A stretch of 64,000 bases of DNA from Mya arenaria (GCF_026914265.1 NC_069130.1:5865682-5929681); one strand, 5' to 3'; positions 24,511 to 37,649 are shown, counted from the first letter of the stretch. Made by a program: numbers and translations. Notes: generated by a model not told the origin, from the letters alone.

Positions 24511-24594
24511 GGGTATAAAGGACTGGCCGGACCGGACATCGCTCGGAAGTCTTCAGAATTTCGATTGGGTATAAAAGACTGGCCGGACCGGACC
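24511..24594 (+). repeat. Two direct copies of GGGTATAAA(A/G)GACTGGCCGGACCGGAC
   Basis: Copies lie at 24511-24538 and 24567-24594. Related copies in the opposite orientation lie at 39779-39797 and 39853-39880, just beyond the LINE 3' end, so the whole LINE/Gypsy block is bracketed by an inverted pair. The unit contains a TATAAA string. Whether this is promoter-like or simply a dispersed repeat cannot be told. An AAC microsatellite follows at 24609-24640. Confidence 0.55.
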
Positions 24595-25492
24595 ATTTCC
24601 AAATCAAAATAACAACAACAACAACAACAACAGCAACAATAAACAGCTTATTACATATAGATATCAAATATATAAATATATAATACATAAGTTTCATATA
24701 ATTCTTGATAATGTTTGGATAGACACCGTGTGAACAATATATTCATTAAAAAGAAACCCATAGAGAGAAAGGTGCATCAAAAATACCTCAAATTAATCAG
24801 GGGCCAATAACAATCCTTCTCCTAGAATAAATGTCCTAGTCAAACAATAAGCAACATTTTACGCAAAAACCTTTACTATATTTCACAAAACCACTCCTTC
24901 AGAAAAGTGGTAATCGTTTGAATTTGTCCCTTTGTAGGTTATTATTAAATATAAATAATCATATATCATCTGAAACAAATGTCTGATCATTTGTAATTAG
25001 TAAGCATAAAACGGAGGACATTTAAATGTTGCACAACCTTTGCTTACGAATTGTATTGAAACTATAAATGCACTTCCGCTTCCGGTATGAAAAAAAGTTA
25101 GATTTTTTTTCGGGACTGAAAATTGTGATATATAGTGTTTGTTGGATAAATATAGGACTTAGTATTTAACAAACGGTGAGCGAGTGACTTGTTCCTTACT
25201 TTTCGATGAAAGTTTGTTAAATACGGGGCAGGAAATGTGTTCTTATTGCATTTGACAGAATTTCCTTTGTCTGGGCGAAAAACCCAAATTAATCAAGCTC
25301 GAACTTGATAAACAAGGACCCATAGCATATCTAGCATACCAGAACTATTATATCTATTGTATTTGTAAAAATACCGTTAAGTGCTCATCGTTAGTTGATC
25401 ACCTTGCCAATATCCATTCAAAGACATTTTCGTCATGCATTAACATACCGCTATTCAAAGAACCGCTACATCGTTGGACATAGCGGTATACC

Positions 25493-26593
25493 ATGGGAAA
25501 CGACGTTTCACAGTGGCGAGCAACAATTGGAACATTTTCACAACTAATCAAAAACAGAAATACCGTTAGAGTAATTAAAGTATCACATGGACATGTGTCG
25601 TTATGCATACGAATAGTGCTTTTCCTGTTGTTTGCTGCCCAGTGCATTGAAATGAACCCCGGTCCCGGCCCAGAACTCCGAAATGCCCGACAGCGTACTG
25701 GTGGACGCGGTGGCCGCCTCTCATCAGTAGCATCAGCCAACAACACCCCAACTGTCAGTGACTCCGAGAGCAGTCAAATCGTTTTGTCACAAGACAATCT
25801 TGCCGAGCTGACGCAGACTTCCCATGGACAGGCGTTCATCTCCTCCTGGTTGAATCCTCGGCCTCAGCGGGAGGCGTCGGAGGAGGAGTGTGCCACCTCG
25901 GCTACAGGTAAGGATCACAGACCGGCTATTAGCGTTGGACAAACCGACATGTCGTCGGTTCTTCTAGACATCCGATCCGAACTTCGACAGATGAACAAAC
26001 GGTTCGACGGGTTAGAAAAATCGGTAAATGAAATCAAAACTGAAAACGCGGAAATTAAACAAGAAAATGCAAATTTGTCAAGTACTGTAAATTCGCTTAC
26101 ACGGGAACTTACGTCCGTAAGAGATGTATTATCTAAAAGTAATTGTAGAAATGACAAATTTAAAACATATATTTGCAGAAATAACCTGAAATTTCACGGC
26201 CTTCACCAAACGGAAAATGAAACAGCGATAGAAATTTGAACTAAAGTGAAAAATTATATAACAAATACACTTGGTATCGACGGTGATCAAATGATATATG
26301 AAAGTATATACAGACTACCAGGCAGAGGCGATCGCCCAATACTGGTTAAATTTGCTAATTATCTTGATCGGGAACGTGTACTGTGCGAATTTCGAACGAA
26401 ACGAAAAAACGGTAACGTAGATGGTAGGGTTGTAGAAGATTTGCCGGAAGCAGTAGTTAAAGCTCGCACCGGTCTATATCCGTTTCTCAAACAATGTATC
26501 GACGAGGGGAAAAAGGCTCATTATAAACATGACAGACTTATGGTAAATGGAAGTGCCTATTGTTACGATGATGTTGAAAAAAGGCCAGTATAA
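25493..26593 (+). pseudogene. LINE ORF1: hydrophobic leader with 2A-like motif, coiled coil, RRM-CTD
   Basis: The ATG at 25493 has a good context (ATACCATGG). Residues about 38-50 (SLCIRIVLFLLFAAQ) are hydrophobic and lead into C-I-E-M-N-P-G-P at residues 51-58, matching the 2A/StopGo core E-x-N-P-G-P. A Gly/Arg-rich linker follows. Then come a coiled coil (about 155-215, heptads such as LEKSVNEIKTENAEIKQ), NNLKFHGL as the RRM start, and after an in-frame TGA at 26237-26239, RPILVKFANYLDRERV and EDLPEAVVKARTGLYPFLKQ (RRM/CTD like LINE ORF1p). ORF1p is an RNA-binding chaperone of LINE RNPs. The stop makes this copy defective. It is 57 bases from the ORF2 region. Confidence 0.75.
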
Positions 26594-26649
26594 GTTGAAT
26601 AATAGGGCTGTGGCCAAGGTCTAGAATACAGTTTTGTAAATAGCAATTT

Positions 26650-29631
26650 TACCGAACTTAAGATTTGTTCACTTAATATTCAGGGACTGAGAAAGTTTGA
26701 AAGTGACTATTTATTTTCTGACTTTTGTGCTCAGTTTGACATCATTAGTCTCTATGAAACATGGGAAACTAAAAATGATGATTTTAGTTTATATCTGTCA
26801 GGTTATACTTTGTATTCCAAATCTCGTATATGCTCAAACAAACGAGGTTTTGGTGGAGTAGCTGTTTTTATGAAAGGTTGGTTAAATGACCATGTTAAAC
26901 GAATTTACGATAATTTAGACGATTGTATAGTCTTGGTCTTGGCAAAACAACTGAACTATCTGCAAAATGACATTATTATGTTATTCACATATGTGTCACC
27001 CGAGCGGTCGACAATTTATGAATAAACTAATACGAACGGTATATCTTAACCAAAAAATAACTGCGATTGTATCTGACTTTCCGTCGGTTGATCTTATAGT
27101 CGCTGGAGATCTAAATGCGCGTATCGGATTATTGCAAGATTTTATTCCAAACGATGACTTGGACTTCGTATTCGGAGATAGTGATTATCCGTCTGATAAC
27201 TTTGCTATTCCTAAATGTCATAAAGACACAATAGTGAACACATTTGGGACATCGCTGATAGATTTTTGCTACACACATGACATTCATACAATGAACGGAC
27301 GTCTGTTTCACTATAATAACGGAGAATTCACATGTAGCGCGAACAATGGGCGAAGCGTTGTAGACTATACACTTGCATCGACGTCACTGTTCGCTAACGT
27401 TTCTAACTTTACAGTTGGCTGCGAATCGTTCTCAGACCATTTTCCATTAATGTGTACCATAAAGTGGCCCCTTAATGACACCCAAAAAGTTAAACATAGA
27501 GACAAGAAATTAAATCCTGCGTACTATTACAAATGGAAGGAGACGATGAGTGACTTTGTGAATACTTTCGGTGAATTATTTCGTGTTTTTGAACGTACTT
27601 CACCATTTTTAAAAATAAATCAAAGGCTAATTGATTTTATACATGTATATGAAGAAGCTGGGGCACTTATGAAAAGGCAACGATGCAAAAGTTATCGTAA
27701 AAAGTAAATGAACAACCTGAATGGTGGGACGTTGATTGTTCACAGTTGAAATATGATAAATATGGCTGGCTGCGAAAGTTTCGTATGCGGATTTTGAGCA
27801 ATATATAATAGCAAAAATGCTTTTAAAGCTGTATGTAGATCAAAACAATATGAACTTCAAAAAAAAGGCGCCGAAACGATCTCATTAGCTGTAGAAATGA
27901 CCCAAAGCTCTTTTGGAGTACGTTGAAAAGACAATAAACATCCGAGTATCAATTGTATATCGGACAGTGAATGGTTCGATTACTTCAAACAGTTATTTTG
28001 CGACCCCAATACTTAAGATAATTGGGATAATCGATCAGTTTTTTATGATATTACACGACCTGTAAACGGTGACATATTGAATGAGTCAACATAAAAAACT
28101 ATGGCAATATCTGTACAGAAATGGAGTCCGTGGTAAATTTCTAGTGATTTAAAATCTATGTACGAACAATTAAAATCTTGCGTGAAAATACCATGTTCCA
28201 ACGTCCAGGATCGTATACCTACCGATGATATCCGATCCACTGCACCAGGCGGGTTTACGGAATACTTCCGGTGCTCCATTGGGACAAAGCAGGGCTGTGT
28301 GTCATCTCCAGTAATATTCTCATTGTTTATGAATGACTTACTTCACTATATTACGGCTAATTCTACGAATGGGATATTTGTAACCGACAAAATAAGTAAT
28401 TTATACGCTCTAATGTTTACCGACGATGTATCGAGTTTCGCAGACACAGCTATAAACTTACGAAGACAAATTACCCTTATTGAATCTCTGCAGATACTGG
28501 TATGGAACTTAATACTGACAAATCGAAACTAATGGTTTTCCGAAACGGTGGTATTCTAAGACACTATGAAAAATGGTACTATCGTGGTACTCAATTGGAC
28601 GTTGTATCCCAATATAAATACTTAGGAGCGTTTTTCACTCCAAACGCTCTCCTGGACACTGACTAGGAAACACTAGCGAAACAGGCGACAAAAGTCATAA
28701 CAAACATATTAAGATATCAAAAACATTTTGGTTATTTACACCCGAAAGACGCTTTTAAATTGTTTGACTCAATTGTACAACCTATTTTGTGTTATTGTGC
28801 CGATATATGGGGATACCGTTATTCTGAATGTACGGAGAAAGTCCATATTGACTTCTGTAAACGGATTTGTGGTTTGAACCAGCCTGTTGCTAACTTTTTT
28901 TGCATTAAGTGAGTGTGGAAGAAACCCTATGTCCATACAATATACAACACGTTGCATTAAGTACTGGTTAAAACTGATACACATGCCAGAAAAACGTTAT
29001 TCACGACAGAGTTATCTTATGCTTAATTCACTGGATGAATCAGGTCGTACAACATGGGCAACAAGTGTGAAGAAATTATTATTTGAGAACGGCTTTGGTT
29101 ATGCGTGGATTTCACAAGAGATTGGAAACCAAGAACATTTCTTAAGGCTATTTATTGAAAGACTCAAAGATTGTGCTGTGCAACAACTTTATTCATATAT
29201 AGAGGCTTCACATAAGGCAGTCCATTATAAACATTTCAAAACTGCTCTTGTTCCTGAACGATATTGATCATGTGATCTATCATTTATATTGAAAAGACAC
29301 TTGTCGAACTTAAGGTGCTCAAGTCACCCCCTGATGATTGAAAAGGGTCGACACCTGAATATTGAGCGAGAATTTAGATTTTGCCCATATTGTTTGTCCG
29401 AACATTTGAATATTTCAAACCTGTCTGGATTTTGTCTATTCCCACGCAAGCAGTTTTCTACAACATTATGTAGGAAGTGTCAAAAAATAGTATTGTACTG
29501 ATTTCAAAATATATTCACAATGCTTTTATAACAAGAGAAACATTTATTAAACGTAATGATAACTCGTTATAGTGTTATTCACCTGTGCCTTATTATTATA
29601 TATGCATCTTATTCGTTTACCGGAAGCTTAT
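26650..29631 (+). pseudogene. LINE ORF2: APE endonuclease, reverse transcriptase, C-terminal domain
   Basis: The endonuclease begins KICSLNIQGLRKF (26660), with SLYETW, RGFGGVAVFMK, then in another frame LIVAGDLNARIG (27094) and SDHFPLMC (27430). The RT region is eroded. GTKQGCVSSPVIFSLFMNDL is at 28281 and LMFTDDVSSFADT at 28408, where the usual A/YxDD carries a Thr. The C-terminal part (28887-29480) has SIQYTTRCIKYWLKLIHMPE and a weak Cys/His segment FCPYCLSEHL. Frames change several times. The ORF end is displaced: ALLLYMHLIRLPEAY stops at 29631, where an LTR element inserted, and the last codons resume at 39553 with TGA at 39580. APE-type non-LTR element, CR1/L2-like by layout. Confidence 0.85.
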
Positions 29632-30328
29632 CGTAACAGGGTCATTTATTATTATTATCATTATTATTATAAGTATGGTGATGACACCTTAAAACTAACA
29701 TTTCACGGTTCAAGGGATCGCGTAATGGGGGACTACTTTCTTTACTTTCGTTTTCCAATATATTTACATGTATGACCTCAACATTGAACTTCAGCGCTTG
29801 GTATGGTCTTAGATATTCGTTTTCCATTGGCCGATAAGTATTGCCGCTATTATTGAATCGTGCTTTTGTGACAAGTTTTTAATTCAATTACATTTTGGAG
29901 CTGAACGGAGAAGGTTTTACTAACGTTTCAAATTTAGTAAAATAACATGTAACAACTACGCACCGGTGAGAGAGAATTTAATATATGTGCTCAGTACCAC
30001 ATACTGGTAAGACATTTATGTATAATTGTCATGTAATGTTTACTGTTTGTCATGTAATATATTTCGTTGTATCATGTTTGTATTGTTTTATGTTATATGT
30101 GATTGATTATGTATTATTAACGGACAATCGCTTTGTATTGTACCTTTTGGAATTATTGCGATTGACTATTGATTTATATTGCTATGTTAAATCTATTTGA
30201 ACTTGTTCTTTCAGTGCACGAGTTTTCATAATAGCTAATAGCTGTTTAATAAAAAGAATAAAACGAACCCGCAACTTAACGCCTTATATATTCCCATTAC
30301 GAAGAATAGACAATAAGGACGTGTTACA
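29632..30328 (+). repeat. 5' LTR of the Gypsy element
   Basis: 697 bases, nearly identical to 38849-39548. It contains the AATAAAAAGAATAAAACGAA segment (a possible poly(A) region) near its end and closes with GTGTTACA. An ATT-triplet run near the start differs in length between the two LTRs. Confidence 0.93.
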
Positions 30329-30330
30329 TT

Positions 30331-30348
30331 TGGTGCCCAACGAGGGAC
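30331..30348 (+). promoter_or_regulatory. Primer-binding-site-like sequence
   Basis: TGGTGCCCAACGAGGGAC begins two bases after the 5' LTR, the expected position for the tRNA primer site, and opens with the usual TGG. The tRNA was not identified. Confidence 0.6.
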
Positions 30349-30561
30349 ACTATTTAAAACAGTGACATTCTGTGCAATTTTGGAATAAACAGATGCTATA
30401 TATATTATAGCACATGTGGAGATTATTCGAAGACGGTACCGATGTTTCAATATCGGTGGACTAGTTCGTTTTTCGTTAGTGGTATGCCGCATGATTAACA
30501 TTTCGACATCCGGTCAGGGGTCATCACGGGATACGGTCGTTGAAGGACGATATCGGCACCA

Positions 30562-30690
30562 GGAGGCGTGGACGTTCGGAAAAGGACGATTTTTCCGCAT
30601 CTGGAGGCGTGGACGCTTGGTCAAGGAAGGACGTTCCCATCGGGAGGTGTAGACGCTTGTGGTTGGACGACAGTTCCTTCGGGAAGGACT
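30562..30690 (+). repeat. About 41-bp tandem repeat in the Gypsy leader
   Basis: GGAGGCGTGGACG-type segments recur at 30562, 30603 and 30643 with related flanks (AAGGACG...TTCC). They create overlapping short ORFs that I do not consider coding. Confidence 0.6.
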
Positions 30691-31301
30691 ATCAGTTATT
30701 TTCGTCAACATCAAAGATTAAGACTTTTAATCACATTGTGTGTTCCAGTGAAGATTAGGACATTATTTATCCCATTGTGTATCACCACGGAATTTTAAGA
30801 CTTTTAAATATCATTGTGTTAAATAAATATCATTGTGACTAAGACACTTTTATAGTGCTAGTGACCGATGTACCATTGCCAAGTATCCAAGTCAACCTGT
30901 GTGTAAGTACATATGTATATTGTATTGACTTAAGAGTGTTTGCAGCAGTTATTTCATAGACATATTATCTTTTCTAAAAGTTACTTTCTTCTCATAATAT
31001 TGTTTGCTGCAATTTTGTTTCGTCATACTTCATTGTGAGATTTATTGTAAAAGAGAGAAAATTTCACTTGCATGATTTCACCTTCTGGTTAAGGGTATCT
31101 TTCATAATTCAACTAGTAATTCTCTACAGTTTTAACAGATTTCTCATTCTTACTATCTCTTTTACCTAATTGAGAGTAACGTTCTTTTTCCAAAATGTAA
31201 AAAAAAACTATTTGAAAGATATTTGGAACGTCACAAATCGAAATCATTTTTCATTCAATCTGTTATGTTTGAAGTGGTCCGTGTTGATGCTAAAATTAAT
31301 C

Positions 31302-31309
<8 letters not shown>

Positions 31310-31388
<79 letters not shown>
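31310..31388. repeat. (AT)n microsatellite in the Gypsy leader
   Basis: An uninterrupted AT dinucleotide run of about 75 bases, preceded by a short CA run. The Ile-Tyr repeat frames here are artefacts. Confidence 0.95.
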
Positions 31389-31390
<2 letters not shown>

Positions 31391-32849
31391 AGCTTTGATT
31401 TAGTGAATCCTGCATATATTCAAAGGTTTAAATACGGTTGTCTGAGTGTTTACATTATTTGTTGATGTAGTATTCAGTTTGACAGTTGGGAACTACTTTA
31501 TGTCCGGTTAACCGCTGACCTTAATACACATGTGAGGTCTTGATTGTTTTCCTACGCGTTTACATTACGAGGACATTTCATTGGTAGTTGGACGTCATCT
31601 GACTTAACAAGACTATAATATTAGCTCAGATGGTTATTTTTAGTTGACCTAGTTTATTTATAGTAATTTAAAACCGGAAAACCAGATCAATAGATCAGTT
31701 TGTTTACAAGTTGATATATTAGTATAGTATAGACTAGTGTTGATCTTCACCCATGGCTGCTTTCTCACGATTTTGGTTCATAGCTTCGTGTATTCATTAC
31801 AAGAAATTATAGATTAAGCCTTCATTGATCTAGAGGCAAATCATGTGTGTATTATTAGTGATTTAAACAGTTGTATGAATGGGGCCCATATGAATGTGAT
31901 GACCTCATTCAAGTCTACCTTGCTTATACATGTCAATGTTTACAAACACTAGTAGAGTGATTTTGATCAGAGACTAGCATTCATATGCTTTGATGTTTTC
32001 ATTTTTTATGCAATACAGGAATAACTTATGTAGTATCTTGTGGTGATTATTTTGACTGATTAATTTTGATGAAAATTATTTTTGGTATTTAGAAATTATT
32101 TATAAATTGAAAATTTCAATAATTTATGTTGTAGCAGATATTATTTGAAGGTATATTGAGTGGAACATTAGTTTAATTTATTTAAGTTTTGGTTTAATTG
32201 ATAATACTTGAGATTTTTTTGAATTTTTTAGATTAGACTTGAACTATTTTGGTATTCTAAAAAGTTAACTGTTGTGATTTTGTAGTGCAAGATTTATTGA
32301 AGGTTCTTTAATTTTTATCTTGAGTTTGGAGAAAAGTATAGTAAGTTATAAGACTTAGACTTTAATAGATATATTTATTGATCAATAATTGAAATACTTT
32401 GATCAAACAATACTCTAATTGATTAATTGATAGCAAATGGTTTGACAGTGAGTGCTAGAAAGTTTAGGGTTTATGATTGACATTGATCATGAGGAGTTGT
32501 TGATGGATACTGGATACATTACTATTTGATGATGATAGTTGGTGGTCATTAGACTTTGATATTCATTTAGTAAGAGACATATTTGTGTAATTTTAAAAGG
32601 TGATTAGTAACTGGTGGATTCATTATTAGGCAAATGGGTGCAACATTGAGTTGTTTTAAATTGAATTGAGCAATTTGACTTGATATTGTATGAAATTACA
32701 TGAACATAGCTTATTGGAAAGTGTATACATGTATGGCAGTTGTAAATTATACAGCTGATTGACATAATATTTATTTATTTTTAATTTTAATTTGAAAAGT
32801 GTGATATAAATACCTTTGGACTATAGGGGTATAATTGAAGATTGTCAAC

Positions 32850-33999
32850 ATGGCAAAGTCATTAGAGTAACTGGAAGATGAAATGGACATTGAAAATATG
32901 GGCGGGGTGATGGTATATTGAATAGTAGTCATAGATCAGAGGAAGATGAGAAGCTATTGAAAGCATTTCGTGCTTTACCAGTTCAGCCAAAGGTTGAAAA
33001 TCCACAAGATTTGAATAAATTTATGGAGATTTTGGTAAATTTAGTATGAAAGAAGAAGCTGAAACACAGCAGCAAAGGCAGGTGCCTGAATCAGATACGG
33101 CTAAACATAATTATCATTTTCCAAAGTTACCAGCATTCTTTGGCGAAGCTAGTAAGGGGATGTTAGTTGGCCAGCATTCAAATATGAAATAGATAGTCTG
33201 ATCATTGATAATAACTTTACGGAGGATCAGATACTGCTGGAGAGCTGGAACTGGGTTAACACTTGATGCAGCCGTACGGAAACTGGAAAGTGAATTTTGG
33301 AGTATTGAGACACCTGAGATTGTCATGCAGAAGTTTTACTCTGTTGAACAGAAGGTTAAAGAAGATGTATCTGCATATTCAGCCAGGGTAGAAGATTTGT
33401 ATGAGCTTGCTGTTAAGTTAGAGGTCATTCCTAGAGGTAACAAAGATATGTTAAAGAGAGTTCTTTACAAGGGTCTGAATAGAGAGTTAAAACAAATGGC
33501 TGGCTACAAATTTGACACCATTCAGGATTATGACAGTTTCAAGGTGGAACTTAGGAAGATGGAAGCAGATATTAAACCATCAGAGTCAAATAATAGCAAA
33601 CATTGTGGTGCTGCAAATTTTGAAAAGCTAAAATCTGAACTTGGAGAAGTTAAGGTTATGTTTCAGCAGTTGAGTGAACGTATCAGTAGGTTAGAGAGTG
33701 AGAAGAATGAATCAAATAATGTTGGATGTGGTTTTACAACTTATGGTGGGTATAGAGGGACATACAGAGGTCGTGCTGGGTTTTCAAGAGGTTTTGATAA
33801 TAGAGGTAGGGGTAGAGGTGAGTTCAGTGGAAATTTTAAGGGAAGAGGTGAATTCGGTGGTCATGCTAGAGGTAGGGGTGAGTATGAAGGCAGAGGTAGG
33901 TATGGGACAAGTGGGCCAAGGGGGATGAACAATTTTCGGCCAACATGTTACAATTGTGGGGAGGAAGGACACATGCAAATAAACTTCCCAAAAGTGTAA
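32850..33999 (+). pseudogene. gag of the Gypsy element
   Basis: Capsid-like helical sequence (EFWSIETPEIVMQKFYSVEQ, then LYELAVKLEVIPRGNKDMLK) is followed by a short coiled coil (FQQLSERISRLESEK). A Gly/Arg-rich stretch (about 33,760-33,920) with repeated RGRGE comes next, then a CYNCGEEGH zinc knuckle. The RGG-type stretch before the knuckle would be an RNA-binding segment. Part of a fossil element. Confidence 0.8.
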
Positions 34000-34019
34000 G
34001 TGCCTCTGTTGAAGGGTCG

Positions 34020-36280
34020 AAGGAGAGCACACATAAGAGACCAGACCCTAAATTGGTTGGTGAGACAACTGAAGTGAAGGTAAGTATTGATTAGCAGGAA
34101 ACATCAGCATTGCTGGACACAGGTAGTTGTGTGAGTGTGATATCAGAGTCCTATTACAAGAATAACTTGAACTCTAAGACAATTCAACCTCTTAGTGATA
34201 TCATTAAAATTGAATGTGCAGATGGACAAGCACTTCCATATTTAGGCCATATTGAGGCAGAGCTTGAAATCACAAAAGGTCTTCCAAAATCATCAGTCCA
34301 TGCATGCTTATTTTAATCACTCCTGATACAAAGTTTTCTGAAAGTATGCCTATTATTTTAGGAACAAATATTATTAATGAGCTTCTTTCTGAGTGTAAAG
34401 ATAATGTTGGGGAACAATACTTGCAAAGAGCAGGATTGCACAATCCATGGTATTTATCTTTCAGAATGTTACACACTAGGGAAAAGGAATTTAAGAGAAA
34501 CAAGAATAGGATTGCTCTAGTTAGGTGTGCAGAAGCTGACAAGATAGTTTTAGGTCCTAATGAAACTAGGAACATTGTTGGTCATACAGACAAAGAGCTT
34601 AACGGTGTTCAAACATATGCTATTATTCATGAGACTGAAGATGCTAATTTACCAGCCTAAATAGAATTAACACCTACAATATTGACCTTTAAACCAGGAA
34701 AGAATTTACAGGTTATGGTCAATGTTTCAAATTTGACAACGAATACTGTTGTACTAGCACCAAAGGCAATACTCTGTGAACTGCAGCCAGTAGTCATTGA
34801 AGGAAACATATCAAGGATATTATCAACAAAGAACAAGCACAAGAAGCTATGAAGCTTAAACATGTAGAAGCAATAAGTTGAACCCTGAACAGAAAAAACA
34901 AATTAATGATTTGTTGCAAACCCACAATGACATTTTCTCAGTTTCAGATATAGATATTGGGCATTGTACAAGAATTAAACATTGGATAGATTTATTACCA
35001 GATGGTCAGGTACCATTTAAACAACCACATAAGCGTATTCCACCTGGAATGATTGAAGAAGTTAGGCAACATTTGAAACAGCTTTTAGAGGCAGGTATAA
35101 TAACAAAATCTAAATCGCCATGGGCAAGTAACGTTGTACTGGTTAGGTAGAAAAATGGAAAATTGCGTATGTGTGTAGATTATAGGATGCTAAATTAACG
35201 TAGTACTAAAGACGCCTACGCATTACCTAGGATAGAAGAAATCTTTGATTGCTTGGCTGGTAGCAAATATTTTTCAACACTAGATATGAAGGCTGGGTAT
35301 CACCAGGTTGAAGTAGGACATAAAGAAAGGACTGCTTTTACTGTAGGAAATCTTGGGTTTTATGAGTATGTCCGTATGCCTTTTAATTTGTCAAATTGTC
35401 CTGCAACCTATCAGCGTCTAGTCGAAGATTGCTTAGGAGATTACAATATGACCATATGTGTAGCCTACTTAGATGACTTGATCATTTTTGCGGATACATT
35501 TGAGGAACACTTGGATAGATTGAACAAAGAGTTGACTAGGTTAAAAGAAAACAAATTAAAATTATCACCTGAGAAATGTATTTTTATTGAAGAGAAATTG
35601 AGCTTTCTAGGACATGTTGTAAGTGAAGAGGGAATAGAAACAGATCCTAGTAAAATTGAGAAAATTGAGAAATGGCCAACTCCACAAAATGCTGACAAGT
35701 TGAGGTCATTTATTGCCTTTGCAGGGTATTACCGCCGTTTTATAAAGGATTTTTCTAAAATTACCAAACCACTTCAAGATTTACTCCCTAGACAGAGTAA
35801 GAAGAAGAAAGGAAAGCAGATAGGACAGAAAGATTGGGTATTGACGGAAACAGAGCAAGGGGTATTTGAAAATCTTAAGAAGATACTGACACGACCCCCA
35901 GTATTGAGCTACCTCGATTTAACACGACAATTTGAATTACATACAGATGCGTCTGGAAAGGGGCTAGGGGCTGTATTGATTGTATCAAGAAAATAAACCA
36001 GTAGCTTTTGCAAGCAGATCTTTGTCTAAGTCAGAAAAAAATTATTCCGCATTTAAATGGGAAATTTTTGGCTTTGAAATGGGCGGTTACAGAGAAGTTT
36101 AAGGACTATTTAGCACACAATCACATCGTTGTTAACTCGGATAACAATCCTTTGACATATGTTTTATCAACAGCAAAACTTGATGCTACAGGGCATAGAT
36201 GGGCTTCAGCTTTAGGGGAGTTTAATTTTGACATCTATTACAGACAGGGACATAAGAACATTGATGCGGATGCTATGAGC
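34020..36280 (+). pseudogene. pol of the Gypsy element: protease, reverse transcriptase, RNase H
   Basis: Protease active-site LLDTGSCVSVIS lies near 34110. RT spans about 34900-35720, with MKAGYHQVEVG, VRMPFNLSNCPATYQRL and the catalytic YLDDLIIF near 35467, followed by LSFLGHVVSEEGI. RNase H starts near 35930 (ELHTDASGKGLGAVL) and continues with ALKWAVTEKFKDYL and DIYYRQGHKNIDADAMSR to about 36280. This order (PR-RT-RH-IN) defines Ty3/Gypsy rather than Copia. Fossil, defective. Confidence 0.9.
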
Positions 36281-36639
36281 AGATATCCATTTGAGAAGGT
36301 AAAAGATGAAGAGAATGAGCTCATTAAGATTGAGGATAACACTGTAAAGACCATTCGCAAAAGTATTGAAGTTTATCCATACATTGAAGTAATACCATTC
36401 GCAAGTATTAATATTGTTGAGGTTAATGAAACACCAGGCACATCATTGGCACAGATAGAGTACAGGGAAATTAGGAGAAAGCAAAGAGAAGACCCATTGA
36501 TAAAGAGATGGAGGAGGACTGTAATAGATAATGTATTACCTACAAGAGAACAATGTGATACAAAGGAGGATATGATTATGAGAAAGAACTTTGAAAATCT
36601 TAGGATGATAAGAGGAGTTTAGTATAGATTTTGGAAAGA

Positions 36640-37640
36640 GACTGGGGATGGTAAGCAAATTTTCCAATTAGTTTTACCGGAGGTTTACAGAAATGATGTA
36701 TTGAAGGGGCTTCATGATGAAATTGGACATCCCGGACGGGATAGAACAACGTCATTACTTAGGGAAAGGTATTTTTGGCCAGGGATTAGTAACGAAGTTG
36801 AAAGATGGGTTCAGAAATGTAGAAGATGTATTCAGAGAAAGTCCGCGACAACAACAAGAACAGAGCTAGTGAATATTGTAACAACGTATCCCCTAGAATT
36901 AGTATCAATGGATTATTTGTGTTTGGAATCATCAAGGGGATTTGGAAACATTTTAGTTATAACAGACCATTTCACCAAGTATGCTTTCGCCATACCAACT
37001 AAGAATCAGACAGCAAAGACAACAGCTGAAGCATTTTATAACAACTTCATCACCCACTATGGAATCCCGGACAAGATTCACACAGATCAGGGGACAAATT
37101 TTGAATCAGATTTGATAAAGGAGCTATGTGAAATTATGGGAATGAAGAAAAGTAGGACTACACCATATCACCTAATGGGGAATGGTTGCACTGAACGATG
37201 GAATAGGACTTTACTGAGCATGCTTGGGACATTACAACCAGAACAGAAGCCAAACTGGAAAGATTTTATTCAACCTCTAGTTTATGCTTATAATTGTACC
37301 AAACATGAAAGTACTAAACTGTCACCATTTGAGTTGATGTTCGGCAGCACTCCTAAGTTGCCTATAGACTCAGTATTTGAAGCTACAAGAGTAGAAGCAG
37401 AAACGACAAATCATTCAGAATACATTAAAGATCTTAAACAGAGAATGAAAGAGACACAAGAAATAGCGCAGAGATATACTGGAAAGGCTAGAGAAAGACA
37501 GAAAAGAGTATATGACAAGAAAGTTAAAGCTTCAAAGGTGTCAATAGGGGATACTGTGCTGGTAAAATACTGTCGCATGGGGAAGGTAAACATAAGTTGG
37601 CTGATAAGTATTAATCAGATGTTTACACTGTAATTGAACA
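36640..37640 (+). pseudogene. Integrase of the Gypsy element
   Basis: The His/Cys zinc domain reads LHDEIGHPGRDRT then CRRCIQRKS. The catalytic core shows SMDYLCLES, IHTDQGTNFESDL and, after the GNG segment, ERWNRTLLSML (D-D-E positions). ELMFGSTPKLPID and a basic tail follow. Fossil, defective. Confidence 0.9.
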
Positions 37641-37649
37641 GAAGCGACC

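Noticed and set aside
30416-30798. Four overlapping ORFs after the 5' LTR
   Set aside because: They lie in the non-coding leader over a GC-rich 41-base tandem repeat and resemble no retroelement protein.
31170-31465. Two ORFs with Ile-Tyr repeats
   Set aside because: They are translations of an (AT)n microsatellite.
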